This document shows, one piece after another, positions 52,001-59,335 of a stretch of 64,000 nt of DNA (position 1 is its first letter; each line of letters begins with the position of its first letter). The DNA is from Siphonodentalium dalli (Eukaryota; Mollusca; Scaphopoda; Gadilida; Siphonodentaliidae). Made by a program: the position numbers and the translations under genes. The notes beneath the pieces were generated by a model that searched no databases, had not been told where the DNA came from, and saw only the letters and a list, made by a program, of their open reading frames with translations. The stretch lies in NCBI GenBank assembly GCA_032622095.1, contig CP136066.1, positions 167,470,664-167,534,663 on the forward strand, written 5' to 3'.

Positions 52001-54000
52001 TTCGGACAAAAAAACATGGCCGCCAGCGGCCATCTTGGATTTCAAAATTTAATCCATTAGCACGGGTCACATGTCGTACTGTTCGTCTGATCATCATGAA
52101 TTTGTCATGGATGTTAATATTGACATGTAGATGGGAACGAGTAATTTTGGGGTCAATCGGCCAAAAAACATGGCCGCCAGCAGCCATCTTGGATTTTACT
52201 TTTTGTATGACTAAATTCTTTAGCACGGGCTACAGGTCGTACCTTTAGTCTTATCATCATAAAATTTGTCATGGATGTTAACAATGACATGTAGATGGGA
52301 ATGAGTCATTTTGGGGTCATTCGGCCAAAAAACATGGCCGCCAGCAGCCATCTTGGATTTTACTCTTTGTATGACTAAATTCTTTAGCATGGGCTACAGG
52401 TCGTACCTTTAGTCTGATCATCATAAAATTTGTCATGGTTGTTAACGATGACATGTAGATGGGAACGACTCATTTGGGGTCATTCGGCCGAAAACATGGC
52501 CGCCAGCAGCCATCTTGGATTTTACTTTTTTCTTCATGTCTATAAACTAGTATTAGACATTCAACTTTCCACATTCCTAATCGCTCCATTGACTAATACA
52601 TTAAATTATTCCCTTTCCAAGTTGAGCTACAGTGTCATTGACACTTTCATTTTGTATTTATGTGGATTATGTACCATATATTTTGGGTTTATATACACCA
52701 TGTTTATAATTTTTTGTGTAAAAAAATTATTTGAAGTGATTAACACTGGCGCATGGGATTTGGACTTCCGACATGAAACCCAAATCCGACAACAGGAAAG
52801 ATTTGGGTTTCATAAATGGAACTAAGCAATGACATGCCGGATATCATATACATGTAGTATGTCTCCTGTGTGACTCGTGGTGTCGAAAGTATAGTACACA
52901 TGAGAACATCGTTCTCACATGTACTGTGCATTCCACATCACAGGTCGCCCTATAACATTATATAACTGGGTTATCTGTTGTCGTTTTAGATGTCGCAAGA
53001 TGACATGTCACTGTCGTCACTTGATGAGCTTGATGTCACGCCGATTTCTGACACACCTGCAGACGACACACTTGAATCCATCATCAATGAAGTGATTGAT
53101 GGTTCATTTGCCGACATATCAGAAATAATAACCCCACATAAGCCGTTACCGGTACATGCTTCGACACCACATGCTTCGTCACATGCTTCCGTGTCAGTGA
53201 CATCACATGATTCGACGCTACATGCTTCGCCACATGCTTCCACGTCGCATGAATCGACGCCACGTGCTTCCACGTCGTATGATACGGCACCACTTGCTTT
53301 GTCACTTGATTCCACGCCACGTGCTTCGTCACATGCTTCCACATCGCATGATTCGACGCCACTTGCGTCGACGTCAGACTCGAATAGGAAATCTAAAAGA
53401 TCCGACAGTAGCCAGCGCACATGCAATGAGTGCCATATAACTTCAAGGACAAAACGTTCGTTTAAGAGACATATGGACATGCATGCAGCTGTTTACAAGT
53501 GTTTGAGGTGTACCCTGAAATTTCCAGATGAGAAAGCATTAAGTGAGCATATAACAAGCAAACACGTGACCAGGTACATGTGCGATGCATGTGGAATTAT
53601 CTTTACAAGAAGGAATTCACTCAAGGTACACATGTTTGCCATGCACACACCCAGCACCGACCGCCCCTTCAAATGTCCAATTGAGGGGTGTACAAAATCG
53701 TTTCCTCGCAAGTCGGATATGCGTGCGCATGTATTAGGTCACACCGGGTCAACGCCATACACTTGCGCCAACTGCGAGAAGTCGTTCCAACGTCTGAATA
53801 ACCTAACACGTCACCGCAAAACTTGCGGAGATGGTGTAAAATGTCCTGTGTGTCCGAGAAGATTCTCGTCGATGACTTTCATGGTGGATCATAAGTCCAG
53901 TGAACACGAGAAGCGCGTCTATCCATGTCGGAAATGTGGGAAACAGTTCAAGTGGAGGAGTGGGCTGGTCCGCCATAAGAAAAAATGTCCGTCCACCTAA
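24939..54000 (+). CDS. BTB/POZ zinc-finger transcription factor, four coding exons joined
   Basis: Exons 24939-25064, 27090-27703, 33668-34112 and 52990-54000 total 2,196 bases, an exact 731 codons plus stop, with phases 0, 2 and 0 matching at all three junctions. Domains in order: BTB/POZ (about residues 10-125), an acidic then basic linker with KRKKRRKSG (~174-182, likely nuclear localisation signal) and two SUMO consensus sites (IKPE ~220, LKEE ~259), a Gly/Ser/Gln-rich stretch, a Ser/Thr/His/Ala repeat, and seven zinc fingers (~540-728). In this family BTB dimerises and recruits corepressors while the fingers bind DNA in the nucleus, so a transcription regulator is the expected role. Which orthologue it is I cannot say. 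The gene converges with the transposase-like gene at 55574-61541. Confidence 0.85.
25086..25189. mobile_element. Mariner-like foldback MITE, TIR CAGTAATGCTCTAAGTAATCG
   Basis: CAGTAATGCTCTAAGTAATC at the left is complemented by GATTACTTAGAGCATTACTG at the right, with CTTAACCACAG / CTGTGGTTAAG next inward; left flank is TA. Short version of the family at 45351-46909 and 47626-47838. Confidence 0.75.
25235..25560. mobile_element. Partial MITE of the CCTTGAAATA family
   Basis: Begins AACCTTGAAATAATATGTCTG and runs collinear with the full copy at 37699-38148 ('gaatgaggtcc', 'gctgaggcctcaactgctat', 'gttcacccattagtcacc', 'caaattaggggatat') but lacks its right end. Confidence 0.65.
25561..26592. 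other. Intron 1 sequence, no gene
   Basis: Opposing short frames between 25896 and 26239 read the same bases on one strand and show no domain. The piece 25905-26060 shares wording with 9060-9180, so it is an interspersed repeat. Confidence 0.4.
26593..26991. mobile_element. MITE packed with ACCGCGGT palindromes
   Basis: TATACCGCTAT...AAAGTAATTGACCA at the left and TGGTCAATTACTTT...ATAGCGGTATA at the right are inverted. In between, ATACCGCGGT and related words (ACCGCGGT is its own complement) recur about ten times, including a 45-bp direct repeat 'gtcttttagcgggcac'. Overlapping frames on both strands are by-products. Confidence 0.65.
27090..27703 (+). CDS. BTB-ZF exon 2: second half of BTB domain and linker
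   Basis: Acceptor TTTATGTAG|GCACACAAGG gives AHKVVLFAISAKL, the conserved core of BTB domains where exon 1 stops at ...DKLIVAK. It continues through VHGFLKYLYEGYLVLTK and DMLKISSFLQIKCLSNCC, the usual BTB C-terminal helices. Then come an acidic run (LTDDDAVILLDDD), a basic KRKKRRKSG, SP-rich phosphosite-like motifs and FIKPEPGE. Donor TC|GTAAGT, phase 2. The frame beginning at 27171 is only the part after an alternative GTG; the exon truly starts 81 bases earlier. Confidence 0.9.
28356..33067 (+). repeat. AGCTCA-family element 'a', copy 2, about 28 tandem monomers
   Basis: Same cap palindrome, GTCCGTCGTCCGTGTG segment, mixed ~164/155-bp monomers and same 3' end (AGTGTCATTGACACTTTCAT) as copy 1. 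It lies in intron 2 in the same orientation as the gene. Blocks of several monomers recur in higher order (for example 30961-31330 and 31300-31640 are nearly identical), showing recent multi-monomer duplications. Confidence 0.85.
33262..33377 (+). pseudogene. Degenerate duplicate of the start of BTB-ZF exon 3
   Basis: TATTTTCCTTCCAG|ATTGTCAGGGTCTTTCAT and, further on, GAGGAACCACATGATGAATT with CTTCCAAAGTATTACACA closely match the acceptor and first ~95 bases of exon 3 about 400 bases downstream. In the phase used by exon 2 the copy meets TGA after 16 codons, so inclusion would truncate the protein before the fingers. Confidence 0.75.
33668..34112 (+). CDS. BTB-ZF exon 3: low-complexity linker
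   Basis: Acceptor ATCTTCCAG; the first base completes a Ser codon split by intron 2. It encodes SSSLSSVNLSNLKEEPQDEF, a Gly/Asp/Ser-rich middle (GDNSMGGGEMWYDETGG), and a Gln/Ser/Ala-rich end with QQSIKRSIQSSQSAARKARN. No fold is recognised; LKEE is a SUMO consensus site. The donor GAG|GTGGGT is phase 0, so the frame's continuation to 34217 is intronic and enters a transposon at about 34140. Confidence 0.8.
34140..36412. mobile_element. Transposon of the GGCTGAAGG family inside intron 3
   Basis: The left end GGCTGAAGGGG..CACTCGCACCAAAAAAGTG and right end TTTGGTGAGAGTGATATCTTCAGCC are inverted and match the element at 4257-5152. AATGTTA(G) flanks both ends (34140-34146 and just after 36405), a 7-8 bp duplication. 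About 2.25 kb, with a nested hairpin and GATTCGATTC-rich patches (35515-35600, 36020-36100) like hAT subterminal repeats. No transposase frame. Confidence 0.6.
35278..35409. repeat. Long near-perfect hairpin, ~57-bp arms
   Basis: Starting AACTCGTTATGTTGGGATAT, the left arm is matched almost base for base by the complement ending ATATCCCAACATAACTCA, with a loop of about 17 bases (ACTCGTCTACGACTCCT). Few mismatches, so either young or maintained. Confidence 0.8.
36413..37698. other. Intron 3 sequence, nothing recognised
   Basis: AT-rich, with only short overlapping frames on both strands. No repeat family seen elsewhere in the window. Confidence 0.5.
37699..38148. mobile_element. Full-length MITE of the CCTTGAAATA family
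   Basis: CAAGCCTTGAAATA at the left and its inverse TATTTCAAGGCTTG at the right, followed inward by GTCTG..TTTGCAGAATGA and TCATTCTGCAAATGACAGAC. Flanks GAATTGTG and AATTTGTC are similar but not a clean duplication. A relative lacking the right end is in intron 1. Confidence 0.7.
38938..39060 (+). mobile_element. Left end of HINE-like element 'c', truncated
   Basis: Palindrome ACACCCCCCCATAAC..GTTATGGGGGAGTGT is followed by 'cagcttgtccgtctgtccatctgtcc', as in the fuller copy at 39831. No matching core follows. Confidence 0.55.
39831..40596 (+). mobile_element. HINE-like element 'c' with three ~168-bp core repeats
   Basis: Cap palindrome TATACCCCCC...GGGGGGTATA, then AGCTTGTCCGTCCGTCCGTCC, then three tandem units built around 'cctgcgattatgacgtctgt' and 'gtggagttattccccttttt', then the hairpin GTCCCATTGGGAC and a CTCTAG terminus before T. 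The CTAG/T end is Helitron-like. Second tails (..CCCCATTGGGACAGTCTC..CTCTAG, and GTCCCAACTCTAG) lie at 40830-40900. The 123- and 86-codon frames here are translations of the repeats. Confidence 0.7.
40597..41999. other. Element 'c' tails, then unassigned intron sequence
   Basis: 40815-40905 holds two further element 'c' tails. After that only AT-rich sequence with a G-run (41585-41606) and no coding signal. Confidence 0.5.
42002..42386. mobile_element. MITE with perfect 25-bp TIR and internal GC-rich repeats
   Basis: CCCTGCTGGACAAAACAAGT and its exact inverse at the right (inverted match extends to GTCCA), flanked by TA. The interior is a degenerate tandem repeat of about 22-24 bp around 'tgccnttcggccncggtgta' with CACCGCGGTG palindromes, strikingly GC-rich against its surroundings. 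Overlapping 68- and 81-codon frames are by-products. Confidence 0.75.
42525..42672 (+). repeat. Tandem duplication, two 74-bp units
   Basis: 'aatatgtctt(c/t)aatatggg' through 'gataagtgaccagtatca' occurs twice head to tail with one substitution, so it is recent. Confidence 0.9.
42673..44083. other. Intron sequence, nothing recognised
   Basis: AT-rich, no repeat family and no coding signal. Confidence 0.45.
44088..44533. mobile_element. TTAA-flanked MITE, TIR CCCTTTCAGTGCCAGG, with internal hairpin
   Basis: TTAA at 44084-44087 and 44534-44537; ends CCCTTTCAGTGCCAGG and CCTGGCACTGAAATGG are inverted with one difference. CCC-starting TIRs plus TTAA point to piggyBac-like mobilisation. Inside, a perfect 27-bp stem (44135-44161 with 44177-44203) starts GCCAATGCATTCTCTTATAT. 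A long A-tract (about 44450-44500) follows. Confidence 0.8.
44538..45348. other. Degenerate TTAA MITE end; otherwise nothing
   Basis: 44830-45006 is related in inverse to 3217-3370 and ends GTTAAATCGGATTATGCATC before TTAA. No gene. Confidence 0.5.
45351..46909. mobile_element. Larger mariner-like element, TIR CAGTAATGCCCTAAATAATCG
   Basis: CAGTAATGCCCTAAATAATC at the left and GATTATTT(A)GGGCATTACTG-type inverse at the right, flanked by TA on both sides. Internal words ('attatgggtaacttttcagg', 'gatgaatggcaacaagccat') are shared with the 213-bp relative at 47626 and form internal inverted pairs. The 100-codon frame at 45750-46052 is partly repeat-derived and shows no DDE/D pattern, so I do not call a transposase. 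Three AAGATGGCGG motifs lie at 46663-46718. Confidence 0.65.
46663..46718 (+). promoter_or_regulatory. Three AAGATGGCGG (YY1-type) motifs in 56 bp
   Basis: CAAGATGGCGG occurs at 46664, 46686 and 46708, spaced 22 bp (two helical turns). The motif matches the vertebrate YY1 consensus AAnATGGCGGC. Binding here is inference; whether this species' YY1 uses it is unknown. Confidence 0.45.
46912..47623. other. Intron sequence, nothing recognised
   Basis: The 83-codon frame at 47321-47572 has no domain features and a poor composition; I see no gene. Confidence 0.4.
47626..47838. mobile_element. Mariner-like foldback MITE, nearly perfect full-length palindrome
   Basis: 213 bp between TA dinucleotides. 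Left arm CAGTAATGCTCTAAATAATC..CTTAACCACAG.. to the centre CTCTCAGTGAGAG is mirrored to the right end, so the entire element folds into one hairpin with arms of about 100 bp. Confidence 0.85.
47841..49676. other. No gene; patches of palindromic GGATCxxCACCGG words
   Basis: 48435-48500 and 48870-48945 carry repeated 'gcggat', 'accaccggtcac', 'gccggtgtcgggtgcggat' words that look like two arms of a degenerate MITE (about 48430-48950). Boundaries not resolved. Rest unassigned. Confidence 0.4.
49677..50300. mobile_element. MITE with ~65-bp TIR, TSD ATATG
   Basis: CACTCCATGCATACTAAGTT through CTGTGTTAAG..CCGGATTAATGCTAATG is inverted at the right end; ATATG flanks both ends. The left arm carries an 11-bp internal duplication (CATGTGTTAAG) that the right arm lacks. 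No coding region. Confidence 0.8.
50301..51330. other. Intron sequence with a possible noncoding exon
   Basis: 50390-50600 is less AT-rich than its surroundings and ends in CAACAAAAAG|GTAGGC, an acceptable 5' splice site. It could be an alternative first exon joined to exon 4, which starts with ATG. No frame crosses it. 50770-50890 has a tRNA-like A-box word (GATTAGCGGTTAGG) but no B box. Confidence 0.25.
51331..52650 (+). repeat. AGCTCA-family element 'a', copy 3, about 7 monomers
   Basis: Complete short version: cap palindrome, GTCGTCCGTCGTCCGTGTG, about seven 155/164-bp monomers, 3' hairpin AGTGTCATTGACACT. Lies in intron 3, same strand as the gene, ending 340 bases before exon 4. Confidence 0.85.
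52990..54000 (+). CDS. BTB-ZF exon 4: Ser/Thr/His/Ala repeat and seven zinc fingers
   Basis: Acceptor TTGTCGTTTTAG|ATG, phase 0, so it joins exon 3 without a gap; the ATG could also serve as the start of a finger-only isoform. Exon residues 1-50 are acidic, 55-130 a degenerate repeat of HASTSH/DSTP units, 131-142 basic. Fingers: C145-C148-H161-H165, C171-C174-H187-H192, C198-C201-H214-H219, C229-C234-H247-H251, C259-C262-H275-C279, C285-C288-H301-H306, C313-C316-H329-C333. Fingers 5 and 7 end in Cys (C2HC). The fingers contact DNA; target unknown. The 164-codon antisense frame is a mirror of the repeat. Confidence 0.9.
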   Translation: MSQDDMSLSSLDELDVTPISDTPADDTLESIINEVIDGSFADISEIITPHKPLPVHASTPHASSHASVSVTSHDSTLHASPHASTSHESTPRASTSYDTAPLALSLDSTPRASSHASTSHDSTPLASTSDSNRKSKRSDSSQRTCNECHITSRTKRSFKRHMDMHAAVYKCLRCTLKFPDEKALSEHITSKHVTRYMCDACGIIFTRRNSLKVHMFAMHTPSTDRPFKCPIEGCTKSFPRKSDMRAHVLGHTGSTPYTCANCEKSFQRLNNLTRHRKTCGDGVKCPVCPRRFSSMTFMVDHKSSEHEKRVYPCRKCGKQFKWRSGLVRHKKKCPST

Positions 54001-55140
54001 TCTCAATGTACATGTATTCTAAGAATGCATCATGCATGTGTTGCAGTTTGATAGGAATCGTTTTTTTATTTCAATTGTTTTGTTATTGCTATATATATAT
54101 TCAGTTTTAATGAGTAATTCCCATTCTTAGTATTGTGCGTGTGTGTATACTGAGCTTGGTACGCTGTGTCGTCCCAGACAATACTGATTTGTTTATTCAG
54201 GTATGAGGTTTACAACAACAGTTAGTGTTATCTACACATTTGTCATATAGGTATGCAATTTGTCATAAAAACAACATGATTCGCATGTTAATTTTCCAAA
54301 ACGACATGATTAACATGAGTTAAGATGTTAATCATGTTGTTTTGGATAACTAACATGTTAGTCATGTTGTTTTATGAGGGCAGCCACATCTGAAGATGGA
54401 TTCGGACACACATGCATGCACAATTCTACAAACGAAACAACGGAAACACTGTGCAATATGTTTTATATACATACTTTAAAAAAAAGAATAATTATGATAC
54501 ATGTATTAAGTTGTTGATTATATGATTACATGTCAGAAATGTGGGAAACAGTTCAAGTGGAGGAGTGGGCTGGTCCGCCACAAGAACAAATGTCCGTCCA
54601 CCTAATCTCAATGTACATGTATTCTAAGAATGCATCATGCATGTGTTGCAGTTTGATAGGAATCGTTTTTTATTTCAATTGTTTTGTTATTGCTATATAC
54701 ATGTGTATATATATTCAGTTTTAATAAGTAATTACCGTTCTTAGTATTGTGCGTGCGTGTATACTGAGCATGGTACGCTGTGTCGTCCCAGACAATACTG
54801 ATTTGTTTATTCAGGTATGAGGTTTACAACAACCGTTAGTGTTATCTACACATTTGTCATATAGGTATGCAATTTGTCATAAAAACAACATGATTCGCAT
54901 GTTAATTTTCCAAAACGACATGATTAACATGAGTTAAGATGTTAGTCATGTTGTTTTGGATAACTAACATGTTAGTCATGTTGTTTTATGAGGGCAGCCG
55001 CATCTGAAGATGTATTCGGACACACATGCATGCACAATTCTACAAACGAAACAACGGAAACACAGTGCAATATGTTTTATATACATACTTTGTTTAAAAA
55101 AAATATTATACATGTATTACGTTGTTGATTATATGTATAC
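53931..55140 (+). repeat. Tandem duplication (605 bp x 2) of exon 4 end plus 3' flank
   Basis: The segment starting GAAATGTGGGAAACAGTTCA in the last finger and running through the stop and 3' flank recurs head to tail at offset 605, differing at only a few positions. Both units contain the palindromic words 'acatgattaacatgagttaa' / 'gttaatcatgttgttttgga'. Confidence 0.9.
54531..54605 (+). pseudogene. Orphan copy of the last BTB-ZF finger
   Basis: Within the duplicated unit, TGTCAGAAATGTGGG opens CQKCGKQFKWRSGLVRHKNK and ends CPST-stop. It is still intact with one K-to-N change and R-to-Q at the start. A CAG directly precedes AAATGTGGG, so it might be used as an alternative terminal exon, but no good pyrimidine tract is present. 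It is most likely untranslated 3' sequence. Confidence 0.65.
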
Positions 55141-55573
55141 GTTGATTATATGTATATGTAATGAGCTCAGAACGGTGTCTTGCAACAATGTCACAGTAAC
55201 AATGGAAACATATCTCAATTATAGTCATCAAAACATTTAGCATACATGTAAATGATTGTCGTACACTATGCGGAATTCCTGGAAAGTGGATAAATCGCAG
55301 CAGTATAATCGATGTCCTCATCATGATTGCATATTTGATTTGTGGCAACACTATCAGAACCAAAAGGCAATCCTTTTAGTTATAAGACGCACAGTTGCCG
55401 CAAACCTAGTCTGCACTCATGATGAGGACATTGAATAGAAGTGTGGGCAACATTGCAAAACTACTTCAGCATATGCCGCCTGTTCAGGAATTCCACCTAG
55501 TCTATATTTTTTGAATTATGTTGAATTCGGTATTCAGTATGTTTATACGTCACTAGCACATAAACTTGTATCA
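55141..55573. other. Convergent intergenic region
   Basis: GTCCTCATCATGA (55315) and TCATGATGAGGAC (55418) are inverted around ~90 bases; GGAATTCCTGG and CAGGAATTCC bracket them. No clear polyadenylation signal for either gene was found. Confidence 0.4.
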
Positions 55574-55742
55574 TTAATCGGAGAGTCCTCGTCTTGTTGT
55601 AGCAAGCATCTTGGATTCGTCACACGCGTGCTGTTGTCTGACACCCTTCTGACCTCTGCTGGGTCGATCGGGAGCACTGATATCGCCCTTTTTCCGTTTC
55701 TTCTTTGTTCGTCGTCGTTTGTGGCAATCGAAAGGATTGTCC
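55574..55742 (-). CDS. YqaJ-transposase gene exon 3: basic C-terminal tail
   Basis: The acceptor TTTTTATTAACAG joins in phase 2 to the donor at 56209 (GAA AG|GTTCGT). It encodes RDNPFDCHKRRRTKKKRKKG and ends RRGLSD-stop. The frame is fully open and extremely basic, suitable for nuclear localisation or DNA contact. Exon inferred from phase match and open frame. Confidence 0.6.
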
Positions 55743-56208
55743 CTGTTAATAAAAATACGTTATATAGTACACTGTGTCGGATTCCTTAGCCATGATACGA
55801 TAACAAATGGTTCCCACGCAAGCTTTATATGTTTTCAAACTTACCAAACAAACACAGACTCTGGCAACAATTGAACTGGATATCATATTTCATTATTTTC
55901 ATAAATCACGGCATCGTTTTGTTTTACCCAGCTTACCCAGCTTACACATAATCAACTAAATTATGAATGCTACACAATCTGGACATCGGGCATTATAATG
56001 AAACAATGATTCCACATGTACATTTAACATTAATGACATACTTACCTAATCAAGATGTGGCATGTGTCATGTATCATAGGCATTGTCGTCCTGAACAACA
56101 AAGAGGCTGTGTCAAATCAGTTAGTGGTGAAAATACCAGCATGTAAGAAAACTTAAATCAGCACTGTGTGTTCACTAGACATATAAGTATTTCGTGAATA
56201 GAACGAAC
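55743..56208 (-). other. Intron 2 of the YqaJ-transposase gene
   Basis: Donor AAAG|GTTCGT, acceptor ATTAACAG. If it were not spliced, the protein would end after 13 further codons (FVLFTKYLYV). Confidence 0.55.
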
Positions 56209-59200
56209 CTTTCTGGGTCAAATCGAACGTTGTCAAGGTATGCCGCAGTTGCCATCATGGAAGGGATGTCATCCGGTTTGGCTGTGCCTGTGCCCGATGG
56301 ATCCAGGTCTCTCATAGTACTAAAGAATTGTTCCACCTCCAACGTTCCAAGAGCTCGAGGATTGTAGCCAGTTGGTGGACATAGTTCATATAGCTGAATT
56401 TTTCGCTCTATATTCACGAGTAGTCCCTCACATGTCACGGAAGGGATCCCTTTTAGGTAACGAGCATTCGGTGGGAAGTCTCCAAAATTCACTCCATCCA
56501 ATAGATATGATCGCAGTTCTAATCGTCGTAGGCAACGTTCCTTTGTCGTTAGTCCAGGTTCGTCCTCGGCTTCGTACCAACGGCGAATCAGTCTCACAAA
56601 TGTAGCTTCATCGTTGAATCCATTCGACGCCATGAAGGTCTCTACATCTTCCGCAAACACACGTTGCGCAAAGGCCACGCTCTGCTTATCTATGCACTCC
56701 TTCACTATTCCTATATTAAGTCCGTTTTTTTTGCTCTGCAGCTTTGATCCACGCTTCTTGTTGAAGTCCCGATATCCCCGTTGTGCATATTTTTGTACGG
56801 AGACATGTGAGCAAGTGGGCAGCATCTGTGAAATGGAAAAGTACTTTCTGCTCCCCTGAGCAATGTGGGATGGAGAACCAGTGTACATCCTTCATTTCAC
56901 CATCATCAAATACTATTGTACTTGTGTGATATTCTTCAGATCGCCATTCCTTATATACATCAGGCCACTTGTTCTGACATATCACTTTCACTAGGTCGGT
57001 CTTCTTCCAGTCATTCTTAATACATTTTAGAACGAGAACTTGTAATGTCGGCACGTTTATTCTCCGTTTCTTTCTGGAAGTAGTTCCTTCAGTTTGATTT
57101 TCTAACACACCGGATACTTCTTCAACAAGACAAGTGGCCATTTTTTTCTTGGTCCAAGACTTGCACAATCGAGATGTGTTTCCAGTCTGCAACTCATATT
57201 CTCGTTTGCTGATGAGTAGGTCTTGTTTCGTCATTGACGCACACAGTATTGCCTGGCTACTAAACATGGTTGTTAGCTTTTCGACGGATGCATTCTGCCA
57301 GTCGTTCTTCTTTTTAGTGTTACTCTCTAATCGAAGACATTCCAAAATTCGGTTTAATACTGCAGAGTTTACGTTCGACATTGTATTGACATATGGTAGC
57401 ACATCATTTTGAGACACGTCATGGGTATGTGTCGTTTCGGATATCAGCACATCTTCTGCAGCACACGGTAGCATTTCATATTGGGAAACGGGGCGAGTTG
57501 CTGGCATATTGGATAGCGTCATTGCTTCAGCAGCACACAGCAACATTTCATATTCGGAAATGGGGCGAGTTGCTGGCGTATTGGATTGTGTAATTTCTTC
57601 AGCAGCATACGGTAGCATTTCATATTGGGAAACAGGGCGAGTTGCTGGCATATTGGATAGCGTCATTGCTTCAGCAGCACACGGCAACATTTCATATTCG
57701 GAAATGGGGCGAGTTGCTGGCGTATTGGATTGTGTAATTTCTTCAGCAGCATACGGTAGCATTTCATATTCATCAACGGGACGAGTTGCTGGATTATTGG
57801 ATGTGGTCACATCTTCGACGTCACATGGTACCATTTCATATTCACCATATTGATATGTTGTCTCGTTTGTGTTCGCAGTTTGGTATATGAACGACAATGA
57901 GTCCTGGTCAAGAACACATGTGCGTCGGCTAGGATGGTAGACACATTATTGAACCCTGGTGAAAGTCTGTTTGTAACCTCTGTGTCTTCCAATGGGTCTG
58001 ATCCGATCAAGTTGAATCGTTGGTTAACTATGCCAATATCTGACAGCATATCAGAGAATGACATTGTTTCTTGCATATGATGGTCATCCAAGAAGCGTGG
58101 TGTTGTAAGTGAATTTGGCAGATCGGTCACGAGAGTCTCTGTAGGAACATCCACGTCCATATTCCAAAGCTGCGGATGGTCATCTTCATCGTGTTGCGCA
58201 TCTTCCACGTCCATATTCCAAGGCGGCGGATGGTCATCTTCATTGTGTTCCCCATCTTCCACGTCCATATTCCAAGGCGGCCAATGGTCATCTTCCACCA
58301 TAGGATACGGTTGCTCAATAGTCGGGCACACATGTCTTGCCTTGGCATATGTGATCAAGGGGTGTTCTGTGGCGTGCCCATGCACCACCAACGGGCCTGT
58401 GGTAATCTTCTCAAAGACAACATCGCTGATTTGTTTTGGTTTGCACATCGCTCTTAGTCGTGATATGATTTTCGTTTTCGGTCCTGTTAACTGATCATTC
58501 CAGAGTTTTCTAGCTAGTCTGTATACTGTGAGAGGCTTTCCCATCCAATCATGAACCCCAAAATGGTGCCACTGACCGTCACTTGCAGTAACCGCAACCC
58601 GTAGACCTGCTTCTTCGCACTTCAATATCACGTCTTTCAGCATATCCGACAGACATTTGTTTGTCATGCTAGCTCCTCTCAGTGCATACGCAATTGGATG
58701 GGCGTTGTTGAGTTCTGCGTGGTACTCTCGGTTGAGATCATTAGCCATAAAAACTAATATTTCCGTTGCCACGGTTCGACTAATCTGATAGGCGTCACTT
58801 TGCCATTTACGAAGACGATGCAGTGTTGACATAACATTCATGCGTATTGGGTTCGGATCCGCCACATCTTGGTTGCTGTCCTTGCTACTCGACTTACCTG
58901 CATGACAGGAAGGAATTTCTCCGAGGAATTCTACGCAGTTTTCTGAGAATTCTTTAAGATCGGTTTTAATATCTTTGGCGAGTGTCGATATGCAGTCTGG
59001 CTTGGTTTGTCGTTCGTTATTATATAGTTCACACATCAGCAACCACATTTTGTTCCACAATACTTCATCAAATTTCACCAGGAACATTGTTGTTGACTGA
59101 GCTGACCAGCATACGAACAGGAGCTGCGAACATCCGTAAGCCTTCATTTCGCACTGTAGTTGTGTCAGGTAATACTGGGGCACTTTGTAGTAAACATCGG

Positions 59201-59335
59201 TGGAGAACATATTTGACGACTTGCACTTTGCCTCGAACATTAGCTGTGGCGATTCGTCCCTTGTAGTTCTGATGCTGCCATCTGGACTCACAACAAGGAA
59301 ATGTGTCTTGACGTCTGTCGGTAGTACTGCACATC
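56209..59335 (-). CDS. YqaJ-transposase gene exon 2: nuclease core and later transposase blocks
   Basis: The acceptor AATTCAAG|GATGTG completes a Gly codon from exon 1 and reads GCAVLPTDVKTHFLVVSPDG. It then holds FEAKCK, YYLTQLQCEMKAYG, SDG (58578), an 18-residue repeat x3 (EDDHPPPWNMDVED type, 58150-58310), a 24-residue repeat x5-6 (YEMLPCAAEAMTLSNMPATR type, 57430-57840), the HFTDAAHLL block (56824) and the VEQFF block (56331). Two frame breaks: one between 57950 and 57807 at the start of the 24-residue repeat, one at an A8 run (56725-56732). Confidence 0.7.
57430..57840 (-). repeat. 72-bp minisatellite inside the YqaJ-transposase gene
   Basis: Units encode about 24 residues (YEMLPYAAEEITQSNTPATR / YEMLPCAAEAMTLSNMPATR plus PVS or PIS). 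The two types alternate, giving a 144-bp higher-order unit. The frame is maintained across all copies. Confidence 0.85.
58150..58310 (-). repeat. 54-bp minisatellite inside the YqaJ-transposase gene
   Basis: Three units encode EDDHxPPWNMDVEDxxHx, acidic and in frame. The 90-codon + strand frames here are mirrors of it. Confidence 0.85.

Larger units (their letters stand above)
34113..52989 (+). other. BTB-ZF intron 3 (18.9 kb)
   Basis: Donor GTGGGT, acceptor TCGTTTTAG; both ends phase 0. It is filled with MITEs, two HINE-like families and a satellite array, described separately. No exon of another gene was found on either strand. Confidence 0.7.

Noticed and set aside
52986-53480. 164-codon minus-strand frame opposite exon 4
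   Set aside because: It mirrors the short-unit repeat of the HASTSH linker; composition is repetitive (VEACDEA) with no domain, and the + strand frame has seven clear zinc fingers.
57509-57853. 114-codon + strand frame
   Set aside because: Antisense to the 72-bp minisatellite of the YqaJ-transposase gene.
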